Positions 1-12,318 are shown, counted from the stretch's first letter. The stretch is DNA of 64,000 nucleotides from Terfezia claveryi (GCA_015179025.1 WHUX01000033.1:248001-312000), one strand, 5' to 3'. Translations and numbers: made by a program. The notes: a model not told the origin generated them from the letters alone.

Positions 1-52
1 TCCAACATCCCTAATACATTGTCCCCTCCATAAATTCCCTGGTAAGGGTAAT

Positions 53-3000
53 TTAATTTCTACCAAGCGAAGTGACTTTCGCAAGCCCCATTTGGCGTTT
101 TGCACACCATGGCCCTGGAAAAAAGGGTGATATCGCCGCTCGTGTCCCGTGCGTAGCCAATGTTGCAGCCGCACCGGGCATGCTCACGCCGCAATCCCCT
201 AACTTCAAAAGCTCCTCCGGAATCGTTCCCGCCGCGCATTCGCAGAGTGGATTAGTGCCTGGCCCACTAGATGCTGGAATCTTCCCGCTCTTGATCCAGG
301 CACACCTTGTAGAGTCATGTTTCCAGGTCCTACATCGCTCCGTGATGGCGGGTAGATATTCTCTCCATGCTTGCATTTCCTCCTCGGAGCAGCCAGGTTG
401 GTAGTACACCTCCGGAGTATCCAGAAGAGCAGCGAACCCCAGCTCAAACGCAGTCTCGCCACCGACAACACAGGTGTCGAGGAGAATTGTGTGGGAGCTG
501 AGATCGAGTCTCACCTCGAGCACAAGGATGAAGATTCCGTGCATGAAGTCGGAAGGGCTATGGAGATAGATCGCCCTCGGTCTCTGGGTGTGGGGAGAAT
601 TCTTGCTAATGCCGGTGCAATGGCTTATGATGGAGAAAAGTGACGGTGCCAAGGGGAACTTGTTCCCTACATCAGATTTTTGAAGCGGACTGGTGTACCC
701 AAGCATTTCCTTGACATGGAGATTGAGCCATTTGCGTTTGGTAATGCCTCCAAGGACGAGTGCGGGAAGAGAAGTGAGATGGACCCTTGGAAGATTCCAT
801 GGGAGGATGGCTCCATCTACTATCATTACTGGAGTCAGATCTGCTGCGTAGTTTTCTTCTTCCCTTGGCCCTGCGATTGGCACTACCACCTAATCGGATT
901 ATTAATTATTGTGCTTAGGCAGGATAGGACGTGAAAGGTAGGGGTATTACGGGTAGTACTAACCTCAATATATTTAGATTTCCTCGCAATACGCAACCTT
1001 GATTGGTTTCCCGCAACTGGAATTGGGAATACCACTGTCTTTTTATGCTCTCCGCTTGAGATGGATATCGAATAAGGTGACACCTGGCTCTGTTCTACCG
1101 TCTTTTTAGTATTAGATAGGAGTATTTTGGTAGTCTCGTCAGTTTGTCGGATCGTCATGACATCAAGTTTCCGGCCACACCGGACCCAAGACAAGGCAGT
1201 TGACCTGGCATCCGGCGTTTGAGTTATTCGTAATGCGGGTGCTTCGGTGCGCTGAATAAGACCCGGCATATTCCGAGCTACAAAGACATTACCTCCATGA
1301 AGTAATTTCGCCTTATATATTTCCAAGAGTGGCCCTAGGATCGATAGAAATGTCGTAGTTGTAGCCATTGTATTCGCTATTTGAAGTGATACCGTGGTGC
1401 TCTCAGGATCTATCAGCAGCATCCAGGCAGGCATATACCACGCCACAATCACCGGGGAATTTCCCTGCAATCCGGAGGAATCCTCTTCCACAAAAAGTAT
1501 CCGTTTCTCCCCGCTCTCTCCATTATCACGAACCTTTCCGAAAGTCATCTGGATAGCGCGATAGAGATTTGCTAAGTGGTGGGTGCCAACCGCAGACTGA
1601 AATTGAGGTGTTCCAAGCTGGCCCTTGGCAACTGTGTTCAATATGTTGAATGAGCTCCGGGGAACGACTAAAACCACAGAGACGACAGGCGGCATGATAT
1701 GCCACCCTGGGAGCCTCTCCGTCTTGGTCAATCCCAGACTAGGTTGCACTAGTGGTAAGGCTTCCAGGCCTAAAATATGCATGTGAGTTCGGAGTTCTTG
1801 GTAGAACATGGACGCCATGGGCAGACTTCTGTCGGCCTCAAGGAAGGTGACTAGGTGCTCCATCACCTCTGGCCAATTGACATGCACCCTTCCCTTCACG
1901 AATTTGAGTAGAAAAGCGTAAGTCTCACGGGCATAATGAATCACTGAATCCCGTTGCATGAGCTTCATTAATTGCGAAGGCGTAGAAGCACTAGCCATAA
2001 TATTAAACTTCGCTGCATGATTTTCGTTTTGGAATAGAGTGAGGAAGGCTTGGAACAAGCACGCAGCTAACTGTGCCGGATGTTGAGTCGAAAGCATTGT
2101 TGAACGATTTACCTTTGCGCTCTCTGAGGATGGAAACCTCCAAGCAAGTCGTTGATTGTACTCGCTCCAAGGCTTGGTTGTATATGAGAGGTAGGAGAGT
2201 GGTGCTAGATCGAAAAGCAGAAACATCATTCCTAAATCGCCACCGATTTGCCCTTCCATACTCTTGATTCTATCCTCATCGTCTCTGCAAAAGGATTCCG
2301 TGTACAAGACAGTCGAAGCGCTTCGAACGAGGAGTGCATTGGTGACTAGCAGAATGTTGAGTAGACCGGAATGGTCCGTGAGGTTCGACGTGTCTATGAT
2401 ATTGAACTTCAAAGGCGCTGGGTTAGCCGCACCGTCCTGATAGTCGCAGCCATCTAGGACTAGAGGGGTCATAGACCAGTCCTTTATATAAGTGAACAGT
2501 CCGACAGAACTCCCAGACTTTTGTCCTTGACGAGAGAGATAGTCACAAAAGGGAAGAGCATCTCCGGTGAAGAACCTTACGCAAACGGCCTGATGATTAC
2601 CAGAGTGACTCGCCTTTCTGAAGCTCGCGCACCATGAGTGAAATTGGGCTCTACAATTGTCAATCACAGTTGCAAGTTTCGATGGCAAAGTGTTAGTGGT
2701 TATACCATTAACAACGTCGGGACCTGAAGGTTTCAAAATAGCAAAGGCGGCTCCAATATGAAAGCACTCAATTGGGTTTGAACTGTAATGGACCATCACT
2801 TCGTCACCTCCCATCCCAGTGTAGAGGAAAGTTGGGTTTGTGAGCGTTGCAGCTTTGATCTCAGTTGCATTGTAACCGGTAGTTCCATTCTTCCAATATT
2901 GAATACCCTGGCCCAGTAAGGCATCGATAGCCTCCGCACAAAGTGGCCCGGCAGCCCGACCAATCGGGATATTCCAGAGAGCCGGAGTTGAATGAAAGTT

Positions 3001-3693
3001 TTTGTAGTAATCCTTTAATGCGGCAAGACCAGCCCGATACTTTTTGTCAATGCCCTTTGTCAATGGCTTGGCGTAAAGCTTCCAAAGGTGATGGAGTCGG
3101 GTGAGAGTATCCCTGTTGCATATGCGTAAGAGGCTGCCATACTTGCTGCCATGCCATACTTCAAGCGACGTTGACAGCAATTGGAGTTTCTCCGCCTGAT
3201 GCTGAAGGAGTGACAGAGATTCCTTATCGAGATACAGATGATAGAAAGTATTCCAGATTTTGAGGCTGTTCTTGCCACTTTCATCGTCTGAAATCAAGGT
3301 AAAGAGAAGCACGTTGCGGGCTGTTGCTCAGCGCCGGTTAGAGCATCATTCTCAATGTCGGGCTTTAAATGGGAAGCACGCACCAAGAACTGCTGGCTCT
3401 ATATCACAGCACGTAAAGTCATATCGTAGCTTTGTGTCAACTACTTCTCCAGTTAGCATGGAGCTCAAGTATGATGCCGTAACATTACCACCACGACAGA
3501 TCTCAATCTCACCTAGACCTCCAGATTCAGCGGTTACATGCACCGTATATAGGATGCTTCGGGGATCACCACACCCGAGCAGGAGAGCATTTACAGATTC
3601 CTCAGGTGGTAGGTGCTCTGTTAGAAGGACGGGCGGCGTATTACCAAAGGCGTAAAAGAAGTTGATTTTGCGAAGGACAGGAGGGTGAAGCAT
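53..3693 (-). CDS. DUF4470 domain protein, three exons, about 1167 aa
   Basis: Exons 3693-3384, 3320-964 and 889-53 join in frame to 1168 codons; the ATG is at 3693 and TAA at 55-53. Intron 1 (3383-3321, 63 bp) has donor GTGCGT, branch CTAAC and acceptor CAACAG. Intron 2 (963-890, 74 bp) has donor GTTAGT and acceptor TTAG. Residues about 10-115 form the DUF4470 domain: an FYAFGNTPPV start, LLLGCGDPRSILYT, then FTCCDIEPAVLARN, which is restored only when intron 1 is removed. The central 800 residues are typical of the family but have no catalytic motif I recognise. Near residues 1075-1115 there is a Cys-rich tail (RCRTW..RCAW..LCECAAG) like that seen in fungal relatives, where a MYND-type finger is sometimes present. 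Biochemical function is unknown. Two broken relatives lie at 8 and 16 kb. Confidence 0.88.
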
Positions 3694-3962
3694 TGTATGT
3701 ACTGTATCGGGATACCATAAGGTTGTGCAATGGCGTAACCACTTTAGCAGGTGCTCTCGGCTGATTAAATGGTGATTTACTACGGAATTGTCGAGAAGTG
3801 TAATTGCTCAAAGATCAGGAAGATTATTTATGTTGTTGCATAGTCTCATGCCTGCTGTTGCAAACCGAACTGGCTACTGCAACGACTGCTTAGTATCAGG
3901 CCAGACGTCACGTGGGATTCACATGCATTGTCTCAGACTTCTAACCGTCTGAAACATGTACT

Positions 3963-5507
3963 GCAATGTACTAGTCTGGTTGCATGACCCCTCCATAGAA
4001 GGGTCTGGGGAAATACTTTAGTTTTTTGTATGGCGCCAGCCGCAAGATAGTGTCTTGGCTGACCACACCAAAATTTCCCCTACAAATGTTGTAATGTTTG
4101 GTATTATCCTCCCTAGTTTCAGCCATCAACCAATAACTGTCAACAACCAATAACTGTCAACAACCCCTGTCCTGTCCTGACTTTCATGGGAGCAAAAAGA
4201 AAAATATCACATTCTGTGGTCGCTGAGCGAAGCCAGAGTGGTAGATACATAAGGGCAGTGGCAGTGACACCCACGGCCTCTGACAAACAAACAGAGGGAT
4301 TTCTGGAGGGATCACCTATTCCAGACGTGGTATTCAAAAAAGAAAAGGAAGACGAGGCATTTACCGATCAATACAAGCATTATTTGGTTGAGGAGTCAGT
4401 GAATAGCAATATGGTGGATCCCTTTATTACACCGACTTCTAGTGCCAAAAGACCCCATTGGGATACCTCAGGCTCTGGCATCAAGAAGCAAATTCCACCT
4501 TTGTCTTCTATGCGTTGGGTTCACATGATAATGAAGGATGACCTGGAGAAGGCATTCCTCTACCAAGAAAGACACTTTGTGAATACCTGCAACTTTTGGT
4601 TCAGGTATATCATGTGAAAGAAGAAGGACCTTACCAAGATCAATAAGGACCATTTCTATCAGGCTGCATTCAGAACTACTCCCACCCAATTGCAATACAG
4701 TGAGGGGGGGTCATCTGGGTCTAATAAGCATTGACTTGCTGATTTCTTGCATAAAGCAAAATCATCAATGCGGAAAATACCATCATGTCTCTTGCCTTCC
4801 TTTGGTTGCTCTCCTTAGCCATCCCAATAGCGGACAACATCTTCCAAACTACTGGCACCTTTTTTCATACCAATTCCTGCATCAGTGCAATTGAAGATGG
4901 CAGGGGACGAGTATCTTCCTCATTCTCACTTTTCCGCTTTCTGGAATTGTATAATATAGAGTCCTTGGGTCTGAGAAGCCCCTAGATCTCCCTAATACAA
5001 CACCCCTTGACGGCATAAATCGCTTGTTAAGGTACCTCGCCTAATTCAGGAAGCCATAACTCAATATTCTCTTTTGCGCCTCCACCACTCATGAACCTAC
5101 GTCTTGATTCTGCAGTGACCTGGTTTTCATTCCAAGCACTTAGAAAGCCTCTCATATTTTCAAACTCCTCGACTATGACAGCCATGACCCTACCAAGCTT
5201 TGGTGTATCTCGGGTCAGTCGCTGCTGAGTTCTCTAATGAGGGGCCATGAAAGTAGGCTTGGGCAGTCGACCAGGGGGTCTTTTCGCTGGCCCTGAATCT
5301 ATATTATTTGCTAGACCTGAATTCATGTTGTTGTTTTTATGTTGTGATAAGGCACTGATACATTACATATCTATATTATACTATTTGTAGGGGAAATTTT
5401 GGTGTGGTCAGCCAAGACACTATCTTGCGGCTGGCGCCATACAAAAAACTAAAGTATTTCCCCAGACCCTTCTATGGAGGGGTCATGCAACCAGACTAGC
5501 AATGTAC
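3963..5507. mobile_element. Mutator-like non-autonomous DNA transposon with 116-bp identical TIRs
   Basis: The element body is 3972-5498. Its ends, 3972-4087 and 5383-5498, are inverted repeats of 116 bp with no mismatch that I can find, beginning TAGTCTGGTTGCATGACC. They are flanked by the direct repeat GCAATGTAC at 3963-3971 and 5499-5507. Long TIRs plus a 9-bp target duplication are the hallmark of Mutator-like elements. No MULE transposase is encoded, so it must be mobilised in trans. The identical TIRs indicate a recent insertion. A 17-bp tandem repeat (CAACCAATAACTGT...) sits at about 4126-4164. The same terminal sequence recurs as very short fragments across the window. Confidence 0.85.
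4186..4617 (+). CDS. Hypothetical 143-aa ORF carried by the Mutator-like element
   Basis: This is the longest open frame between the two identical TIRs. It starts at an ATG (MGAKRKISH) and stays open for 143 codons to TGA. The product is hydrophilic, rich in charged residues and Ser/Thr, with a basic N-terminus and no signal peptide, membrane segment or family motif that I recognise. Nothing in it resembles a MULE transposase (no DDE block, SWIM or FLYWCH finger). It may be captured host sequence, an exon of a decayed gene or a chance ORF. Its only support is its length in otherwise closed sequence and its position inside a transposon. Confidence 0.25.
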   Translation: MGAKRKISHSVVAERSQSGRYIRAVAVTPTASDKQTEGFLEGSPIPDVVFKKEKEDEAFTDQYKHYLVEESVNSNMVDPFITPTSSAKRPHWDTSGSGIKKQIPPLSSMRWVHMIMKDDLEKAFLYQERHFVNTCNFWFRYIM

Positions 5508-5989
5508 ATGGTTTCACTCCACTGGCCGACCAGATACATTGGGCCCAAACTGGATGATTACCCTGAACCATGCACCGCACAATGATGTGATAATACAGTA
5601 TGTGTTATACCCCTGGTTCCCTACTTAATGTATCTTTTGATCGCATCTCTGGATCAGTGTCGCTTGAAGTTATGTAATTTTGCTGTTTAAACCGGAAAGG
5701 TAAAAGCAAATAATCCAATTTCGTTAACTCCGCCTATAACCAGACTACCCTCTATCGTGGTTTTCACGAAATCCATTCCCCAGTTAACCTCGCCGTATCT
5801 TGGAGAATGTCGGGACCTACTGAGGCCAGCGACCTGGTTGACAGGTGTATTCTGGTTTTCTTAAGATCTTGTGCATCTTTAGGGTCTTGGCATGAGACTA
5901 TGCATCTTTTTTCCTTCTGGTTCTATTCACTCATCTTAGTCATCCGATCACCAATTTATCTTCCAAATACCAGTATATTGGAAATACTC
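5508..5989. other. Intergenic, no gene seen
   Basis: AT-rich sequence downstream of the Mutator-like element. I see no credible coding frame, RNA gene or transposon end beyond a weak match to ACCAGACTA near 5742. Confidence 0.5.
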
Positions 5990-6018
5990 GCCAAATGGTA
6001 ATCTGGTTAGCCAAATGG
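5990..6018 (+). repeat. Micro-insertion: 11-bp TIR tip with perfect 9-bp direct repeats
   Basis: GCCAAATGG occurs at 5990-5998 and 6010-6018. Between them is TAATCTGGTTA, which matches the first bases of the Mutator-like TIR (TAGTCTGGTT) with one change. It reads as either an excision footprint or a minimal insertion. Confidence 0.7.
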
Positions 6019-6087
6019 CAAACGTTCGCTCCACTGGTCACCGAATGCCGAATGTAAAGTACACTGATAGAAATATGCAATGGCTAA

Positions 6088-6208
6088 TTTTTTTTTTTTT
6101 TTTTTTTAATACTCATTACTCCTATGCGGTCCCAGTAAGGGGACCATGAGGAGCCATCGGAAAACCCGGGTGAATTCAGGACAAGACAAGTTAATCTGCC
6201 AGGTCCAG
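6088..6208 (-). mobile_element. SINE-like retroelement, copy A
   Basis: On the minus strand this is a core of about 100 bp ending in a run of 20 A (T run at 6088-6107). The core, with GGCTCCTCATGG and a CCCGGGT-like palindromic block, is shared with 23669-23799 and 59833-59948 in the same orientation. The poly-A end and absence of coding capacity fit a SINE or the 3' end of a non-LTR element. I could not find clear pol III A and B boxes. Confidence 0.7.
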
Positions 6209-7257
6209 CGCTTATGTACCGCAATATAATAAAACTCAAGAGCCGGAAGGCGAAAGCAGGCAGTGCCTGATGGTACTGCGCATATGCATGCACTGCATCG
6301 GGTTTGGTTTACTCACTTGGCCAGGTGTGCAGAGCCAAACACGTAAAGGCTTTTATAGAAGAGTGCAGCGATTAGATTGCGGTAGAGCCACCATGTTGTG
6401 AGTATCCAATTCATGTGATTTCGATGACTATTTCGCGATAGTTTCCAGGTATGAGAAAGCGTTTGCGGAGAGTAATGTGTCGAAAGGTGAGTACCGAATT
6501 ATGTACCGGGTAACAGAAGTACGTATGAGGGTGTCTATGAAACGTATACCAGGCCTAGAACTGCTGCCGTTTGGTACTCATATTTGGAGGTTAATGCTCA
6601 CGGCGATGCACGATACACGCGCTACGAACATACTGTGCATAATACGTACTTCCTAACAGGGTGATTGGTTGGTATTTACGTACAATACTACATAATTTAA
6701 CTACGTGCTTATATGCAGAAGACTTTTTGATGTGTACATACCGTATGTTAGTCAACGCCCCTCGTAGGATCGTATGTACCCTGCCATTTGAGCTTTGTTA
6801 TCTAACAATCCCAGGTCAGCTTCTTTATAAATATTTCAATATCAAGGAAAAATTTCTAGCCAAAGAAAATTCCGCTCCTGGATCAAAATCGCTGCCCCCG
6901 AGACTGTAATATAGTAGATACTTGTTGATTGGCAACGAAGTTTGTTTTTAATTCAAGAAGTATATATAGTAGAATCCAACCCCGCTAGCGAAATCTTGGC
7001 GCAGGCAGGCCATGTGACTTGAGAGGAGCCACGTGATTGTGTTTATGTGAGCAGTTGAACTGTTTACTTATCTATAGAACTCTTTAGCACTGTAAATCGA
7101 GAGTCAAACCAAATCCTGTCCAACTCTCAAAACTAGAGATAATACATTCTCAAATGAACGAAATCCCAAACAAATGCTTTGGTGGACATTTATTCTGCTG
7201 TTGTCGTTATGACAATGTGTACGCTTATAAAATATACAGCTCAAAACAACGCTAGTA
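6209..7257. other. Intergenic, no gene seen
   Basis: Closed in all frames apart from a short plus-strand frame at 6661-6909 with no recognisable content. No repeat boundary is evident. Confidence 0.45.
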
Positions 7258-7336
7258 GCTCCGAAAACAGGCTATGCACGCGCTAGCATCTCGAGCTCAA
7301 AACGCTCGGAGATGCTAGCGCGTGCAGTTTCGGAGC
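7258..7336. repeat. Long imperfect palindrome
   Basis: Arms of about 30 bp containing GCACGCGCTAGCATCTC and its complement, flanked by GCTCCGAAA and TTTCGGAGC, with a loop of about 10 bases near 7296-7306. It could be a small foldback element; no target duplication was found. Confidence 0.7.
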
Positions 7337-7337
7337 A

Positions 7338-7443
7338 GTTTAGTACCTAGCTATGAGGGTGTTGTGCCAACCAGACTAAGTACCTAGTCTGGTTGCACGA
7401 CCCTCCTCCTGTTTAGTAGCTGGTTGGCACCCTGTTTAGTACC
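7338..7443. repeat. Nested TIR-tip insertions at one target site
   Basis: GTTTAGTACC is present at 7338-7347 and 7434-7443, and a third partial copy GTTTAGTA lies at 7411-7418. The 86 bp between them contain three fragments of the Mutator-like terminus: one ending CCAACCAGACTA, one beginning TAGTCTGGTTGCACGACCC, and one with GGTTGGCACCC. This looks like repeated insertion or excision at the same place. Confidence 0.6.
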
Positions 7444-7540
7444 AGACTCTTGCAGATAAAAGTTACCACCGCCAAAGAGTCTGGGACCGAGAACAACATA
7501 TATCTGGAATTTATGTGAGGGCAAGTATGCACATATGTAT

Positions 7541-7569
7541 GTATATATGCCAACCAGACAAGTATATAT
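7541..7569 (-). repeat. Micro-insertion: 13-bp TIR tip with 8-bp direct repeats
   Basis: GTATATAT at 7541-7548 and 7562-7569 flanks GCCAACCAGACAA, the reverse complement of the Mutator-like tip with one base missing. Confidence 0.6.
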
Positions 7570-7974
7570 TCGTAGGTGATTCTAAGAAAAGCATGGTGGC
7601 TCAACGCCAAGCACTGGAGTGCCCCGTGCTGGCGCAGCACACTAGCGATGCCACAACACAATATGCTACACTCAAAATAAGCAAGAGGATTTCAGCATCG
7701 CTATACCGAATACAAATATAAAGAATAGGAGAATGCACGAACAATTTTACCTACAACTCCCATGGCTGATTCCTACTTGCATTATCCTCAGCACGCAAAC
7801 TTGTCAGACTACCTAAAGTTGCCTATACATGATTTACCCATTCCTCCACTCTGTTGCAACTGCTCAACCCACGCACGTACCCGAATGACACTGTTCATCC
7901 TTCTAGCGTTCCGCTCGCCTTGTTCTTCAACCCAAACAGTACCTATAGTTCTCATAGATGCTTATCCCGAATAG

Positions 7975-8240
7975 CTTATCCCGAATACTGCTATTCCGTC
8001 TTTTGATAATCTTGCCTTCCGTGACTTTGGCCTCGATTTTGTTGATTTTCGGAGCCGACACTCATATTTCCAGACTTGCATTGTACCATTGCATTGAAGC
8101 ACTTCCCTGGAAGCGGTGTGTAAATTGAGTCTAAATACGGCCATATCTCATCAAACATTTCAGCTGGAATAGTAACTGGTTTACTGAGCTCAAACAATAG
8201 AGTACGGTAGTGCAAAGCATCTGTAGAGATTGGCATCATA
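7975..8240 (-). pseudogene. Fragment of a DUF4470-family gene
   Basis: The minus-strand frame contains EAMMPISTDALHYRTLL and a following FDEIWPYLDSIY segment. The first part matches, in order, the decayed relative at 16.1-16.2 kb (EAMMP..., FDE...). Only this internal piece survives; the surroundings are low-complexity, including a (ACC)n-type run at about 8260-8290 that reads as poly-Thr. I assign it to the DUF4470 family through that second relic, so the assignment is indirect. Confidence 0.4.
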
Positions 8241-8460
8241 GCTTCCGACATCTTGCGCGCTGTGGTGGTAGTAGTGGTAGTGGTAGTAGCGGTGTGGTGA
8301 ATGGTGATAGACGATACATTCGTGTTTGCATATGCATTCACATATTCTCTATATTTATATTCGGTATAGCGATGTTGAAATCGCTTGCTTATATTGAGTG
8401 TAGCATATTGTTATCCTTGATCCAGCGATACTATAATAGGGACCCCTGTCGTCGAGCTTG

Positions 8461-10211
8461 AAGCGCTTCCCCCAACTTCAACTACGTGTAGTCTGGTTGC
8501 ACGACCCTTCACGTGCAGACTACGCGAAATACGCTGTGCATGTACGAAACTTAGACCAGTATTCAATTATCAACGCAGATAAGTATGTATCTGCTGTCAC
8601 CAAGTACACTAAGTAGAGGGTCACCCGTATTATATATATATATATATTATCTTACTCTGTATGTACTATATTTATCAGCTAGTAATGGACATTGCTATGT
8701 AGCTGCCCCTTAAACGCTTGTACTTCTGCCTTCGGCAGATGAAAATTATCGGCATTACTGAAACAACTTTACTCTAGGAGCACTGATTATTAAAAGTAGT
8801 TTTACTCCCACCATACAAATATATAGACTTACGGAACATTGGCCATTTTAAAGTACGTGCCCGTGGACAGATAATCACCCAATAGTATCCACGAGCCACC
8901 ACATGTATTTTTCACTTTACATACTGGCAGTAATAATGTTACAGTAAAAGTGAAATGCAAAGCAAAAGGTGCAATCCATAAAACCATGTAAATTATGCTA
9001 CCTGTCCCGGTTTTGCATACAGATAACTCATTACATATAACCCTAGAAAGAAAAAAGGAAAACAGGAAAAAGGAAAATAGGAAACAGAAAAACGATCATC
9101 AAAAATAATACACTGCTCTTTTTTCTTGTATAAGCTAAATCCCGGTGCGTGGTGTGCCTTATCGGGCCAGCCTCGAACGATACAACAACCTGGCTAAGGT
9201 AACTATCCCACTGATGTTTTCCTCCCTTTACTTGACTCAATCCTCCGACAGCAAATCCCTCGTACGCAAAATAGATCGAAGTAGCTTTTATTCATTCCCA
9301 TCCATACCCCCCCCGCCTCTGCCTTCTCGCAGCCGGCCTCCAAAATAGAATTTAGTCCTGACATCTTGATAGAATGCTTTTCCCCAACGGTCATTTGAAA
9401 TAGAATGATAATTTTATCTTTGGAAAATCGAAAACAGTCAAAGGTTACTTGGCTCGGGAGAGCCAGGTATCAAAAGAACACACTCTCTGGTGGAAGAGAA
9501 AAATTTTGAAGCCCCTTCAGTCATTCAACTAAAATATTCCTGAATCGAGAGGAGAAGTGTCCATAATTTCATATTTTGGGCGGTCGATCCACACCCTCAT
9601 ACCGAATGTATTCGAGACTCTACTGTAACGAGCTCTCAATTCCGTAGCGGGCATAAAATTCAACTGGTATATTCGGACCGCGATTGCCGCCGAGCAAGGG
9701 TCTCAATGATAGCCCCCAGCTCTCACCCACCGCCAAAAGCTTCATAACATGACCTACCCCTCCTGTCACACCGCAATTTTGTTTCGTATTCCAACACAGA
9801 TTATAGTACTACCTTTTTAATAACCCTAGAAATGCAATCATAGATATATCCCGCCGGGGGGGATAGTAAAGGATGGCTGGCGGCGGTCATCCGGCATAAT
9901 GCGATACGTATCAGGGAGGTTTGCTGATAAATGTTTTGATGGTACGCTTGACACCCCTAACTCCATTGAGATCGCTAATTTCCGTAATACTCCTCACAAG
10001 TTTATACATGTGAGAGCAGATTGGGAGTAATTAGCGAAAACATGCCGGGGGCCTTATGTCAAAATTTAGTTAAGTTGGCGTTTTAGCTTGTGCTTTTGAG
10101 TTATCTTCGGTGTCAACGATGTAATCCGTTTGAAGAATTCGTCAAAGTAATAAATTAGGTTTTATACTTCCAAAAAGCGATTGGCTGGCTGCGGAGAATT
10201 CCACGAGAATA
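8461..10211. other. Intergenic, no gene seen
   Basis: Contains a TIR-tip match TAGTCTGGTTGCACGACCC at about 8488, an AT dinucleotide run at about 8632-8647, and a purine-rich stretch at 9050-9090. No supported gene. Confidence 0.5.
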
Positions 10212-10880
10212 TTATATAGGAAGATGAACTTCCCTATCCGAGATTCCGGCTTGGATACCACCCCTCCACTGCTCGTCTTGTTGAAGCTGCGTAACAAGTT
10301 TGAGTATTTTCCGACATTCAACGCGAACGAGAACCGAATTGTTGAATATAGGTTTTAGAACACAACCTAGCATCCGAAATCTCAATTTTGGTCTACTTGG
10401 TTCCAATAGGCTTTTTGCCTCAGCAAAGAACTTCTCGAAACGAGGTCCCAAATCGACGTACTTATATTCCATTTCCATGACTAGGACAGAACTGGCTGAG
10501 TCCCCATGGAGATCCGAAACGCCAATTCTTTCGCATTTAAAAATCATTTTTCCAACCGCGTCACCTTGTGCCAATATGTCTTGCAAGAAATGTCGATCCA
10601 CTTCCTTGGGCCGTCATTTCTGGGCCAAAATGTGTGCTAGGAACTCTGATGATGATAGTACAGTCAGTGTGAAATCAGGATGAACGCAGATATGCGTAGC
10701 TAAAAAACGAAATCCAAGCCTCACATACCAGGAACACCAATGTGAATATGTTCTCCGAGGGGATCCCCTATAAAATATTTACAAGTTTTATACGCCTCAT
10801 CTAGCGTCTCATCGTCGTTTAGGCGTGATCTTTGAAGCTTTTTTCTCCTATGGACGAGATGATTTTCTGCCAATGTTGGA
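10212..10880 (-). pseudogene. Broken gene of unknown family
   Basis: Read on the minus strand, a coherent exon (…DPLGEHIHIGVP, about 10865-10728) is followed by an intron with donor GTATGTGAGG and acceptor CATCATCAG. The next exon runs EFLAHILAQK, then an in-frame TGA at 10616-10614, and continues in the same frame for 130 residues (FLQDILAQGDAVGKM…) to 10212. The exon joins in frame and only the TGA breaks it; CGA>TGA is the simplest explanation. Sequence upstream of about 10880 does not extend the frame convincingly. I do not recognise the family; the product is soluble-looking with no membrane segment. A functional short form ending at the TGA cannot be excluded. Confidence 0.4.
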
Positions 10881-10899
10881 GGGAGTAAGCAGTGGTGCC

Positions 10900-12176
10900 A
10901 TGGAAAGGGTCGGAGACCTTGACGGCAATGGCTTCCTTGGGCCCATTAACGGTCTCATCGCTGATGTCGACAGAGAAAGACTATTTATCACCAAAGACCC
11001 AACAGAACAAACCAATCATGTTGGGATGGTGTTACTGGCCTGGAGTAACAGGGAGTTCACGGGACTGTTTCCGGGTTTCCGGCATAATGTAGGATGAGTT
11101 GAGACAGGAGTGGCGATGGTGGCAATGATGATCAAGAGGAAGGAAGAGGCGAAAGGTTGAGAGGGGGGGGACTTTGAGTTCAGCCGTTCGAACAGGTGGG
11201 GTGCTTGGACGTTGATCGGATACGCATGGGAGGAGGATATAGGGCGGAAATGTTGATGGGAAGGGTGGTGGGTAGTGGTGGGGTAGTGGTGGGGTAGTGG
11301 TGGCACTAATATAGAGGCAGTATGTGGACTAGCGCCTTGGCGATCTCATGCATGCCATAGGATCATGTCTTCCTGTCTTTCCTTCGTTTTTCTTTCTCTT
11401 CTTAAGATGATCTCGAACAAGGCATAGAGAAGACAATCATCAGTCTATGGTATTAACTCCACTTCACATCACAAGTGCCTGTTTATACAAAACTGATCGC
11501 TTACATACAACAGCTAACATAATCACACAAGCGGTCTGCAATTGGTGATCCCGCTAACAGGTCTATCGTAGCTCCATGTCCTTGACTCGTTCGTGGCCTT
11601 GGCAACCTCACCTGTAGTCGGCCCTGCGGCATTAAACAAGTTTTTGTTAGATACTGGCGACGAGAAATTTTACGGTGTCTGCAAGTGACATGTTCCCAAG
11701 CCTTATATTATAGGCGAACTCGCAGCCATCACAAACGAGCATACCCATGCATTCAACAAGATATCCTATATCGGCTTCTGTCTCAACCTACAAGTGGCGG
11801 CTTAGCTCACCTCACTCTCTTAAGATTCACAGATGTGACCTAAATCGTAACCAATTTCCCCTCGTATCCACTTGATAGGGTTTGTAATAGAACCTCATTC
11901 TCATGTTCATTATGTGCAGATTCCTACCTTTTCAAAATGAACCCTTTCTCCACTTCATATAGTTCAAAGCTACATTAACCTCCTCGTAGATATTTAACCT
12001 ATCCTATTATTTACTCTATCCACAAGATTGGCAAAGGTATCCTTATGAGAGCAGTTCCCATTTCTACGTCAAAGGCTGGCTTGCTAAAGTTCACAATATT
12101 GAGCCATTTGATGGCAAGACTAATGTCTAATCTCCTTTACTTCGACAGCCTTATTTCTCAAGATTCTGGGCAACAT
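10900..12176. other. Intergenic, no gene seen
   Basis: Frames at 10892-11306 are open on both strands but low in complexity (GGTAGTGGTGG repeats at about 11260-11300). No family is recognised, and nothing stands out in 11300-12176. Confidence 0.45.
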
Positions 12177-12318
12177 AGAGGGCTACTCTGGTACTCCGTG
12201 ACCCGTCTTCGTTCATCGGTTGTCGGTTCGCGGCTAGTCCCAATCAGACCCTCGTAGTTATCGTAGAGGGTTCGCGGCTAGTATAGTATACTACCAAAAT
12301 AGGAATCGTGACTTACCA

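Noticed and set aside
8478..8525. Micro-insertion at 8488
   Set aside because: The tip TAGTCTGGTTGCACGACCC is present, but flanking CGTG-type repeats do not form an 8-9 bp exact pair.
10825..11097. Plus-strand 90-codon ORF with a DGNG stretch resembling an EF-hand-like loop
   Set aside because: No intron, no paired EF-hand helices, overlap with a low-complexity frame on the other strand; insufficient support.
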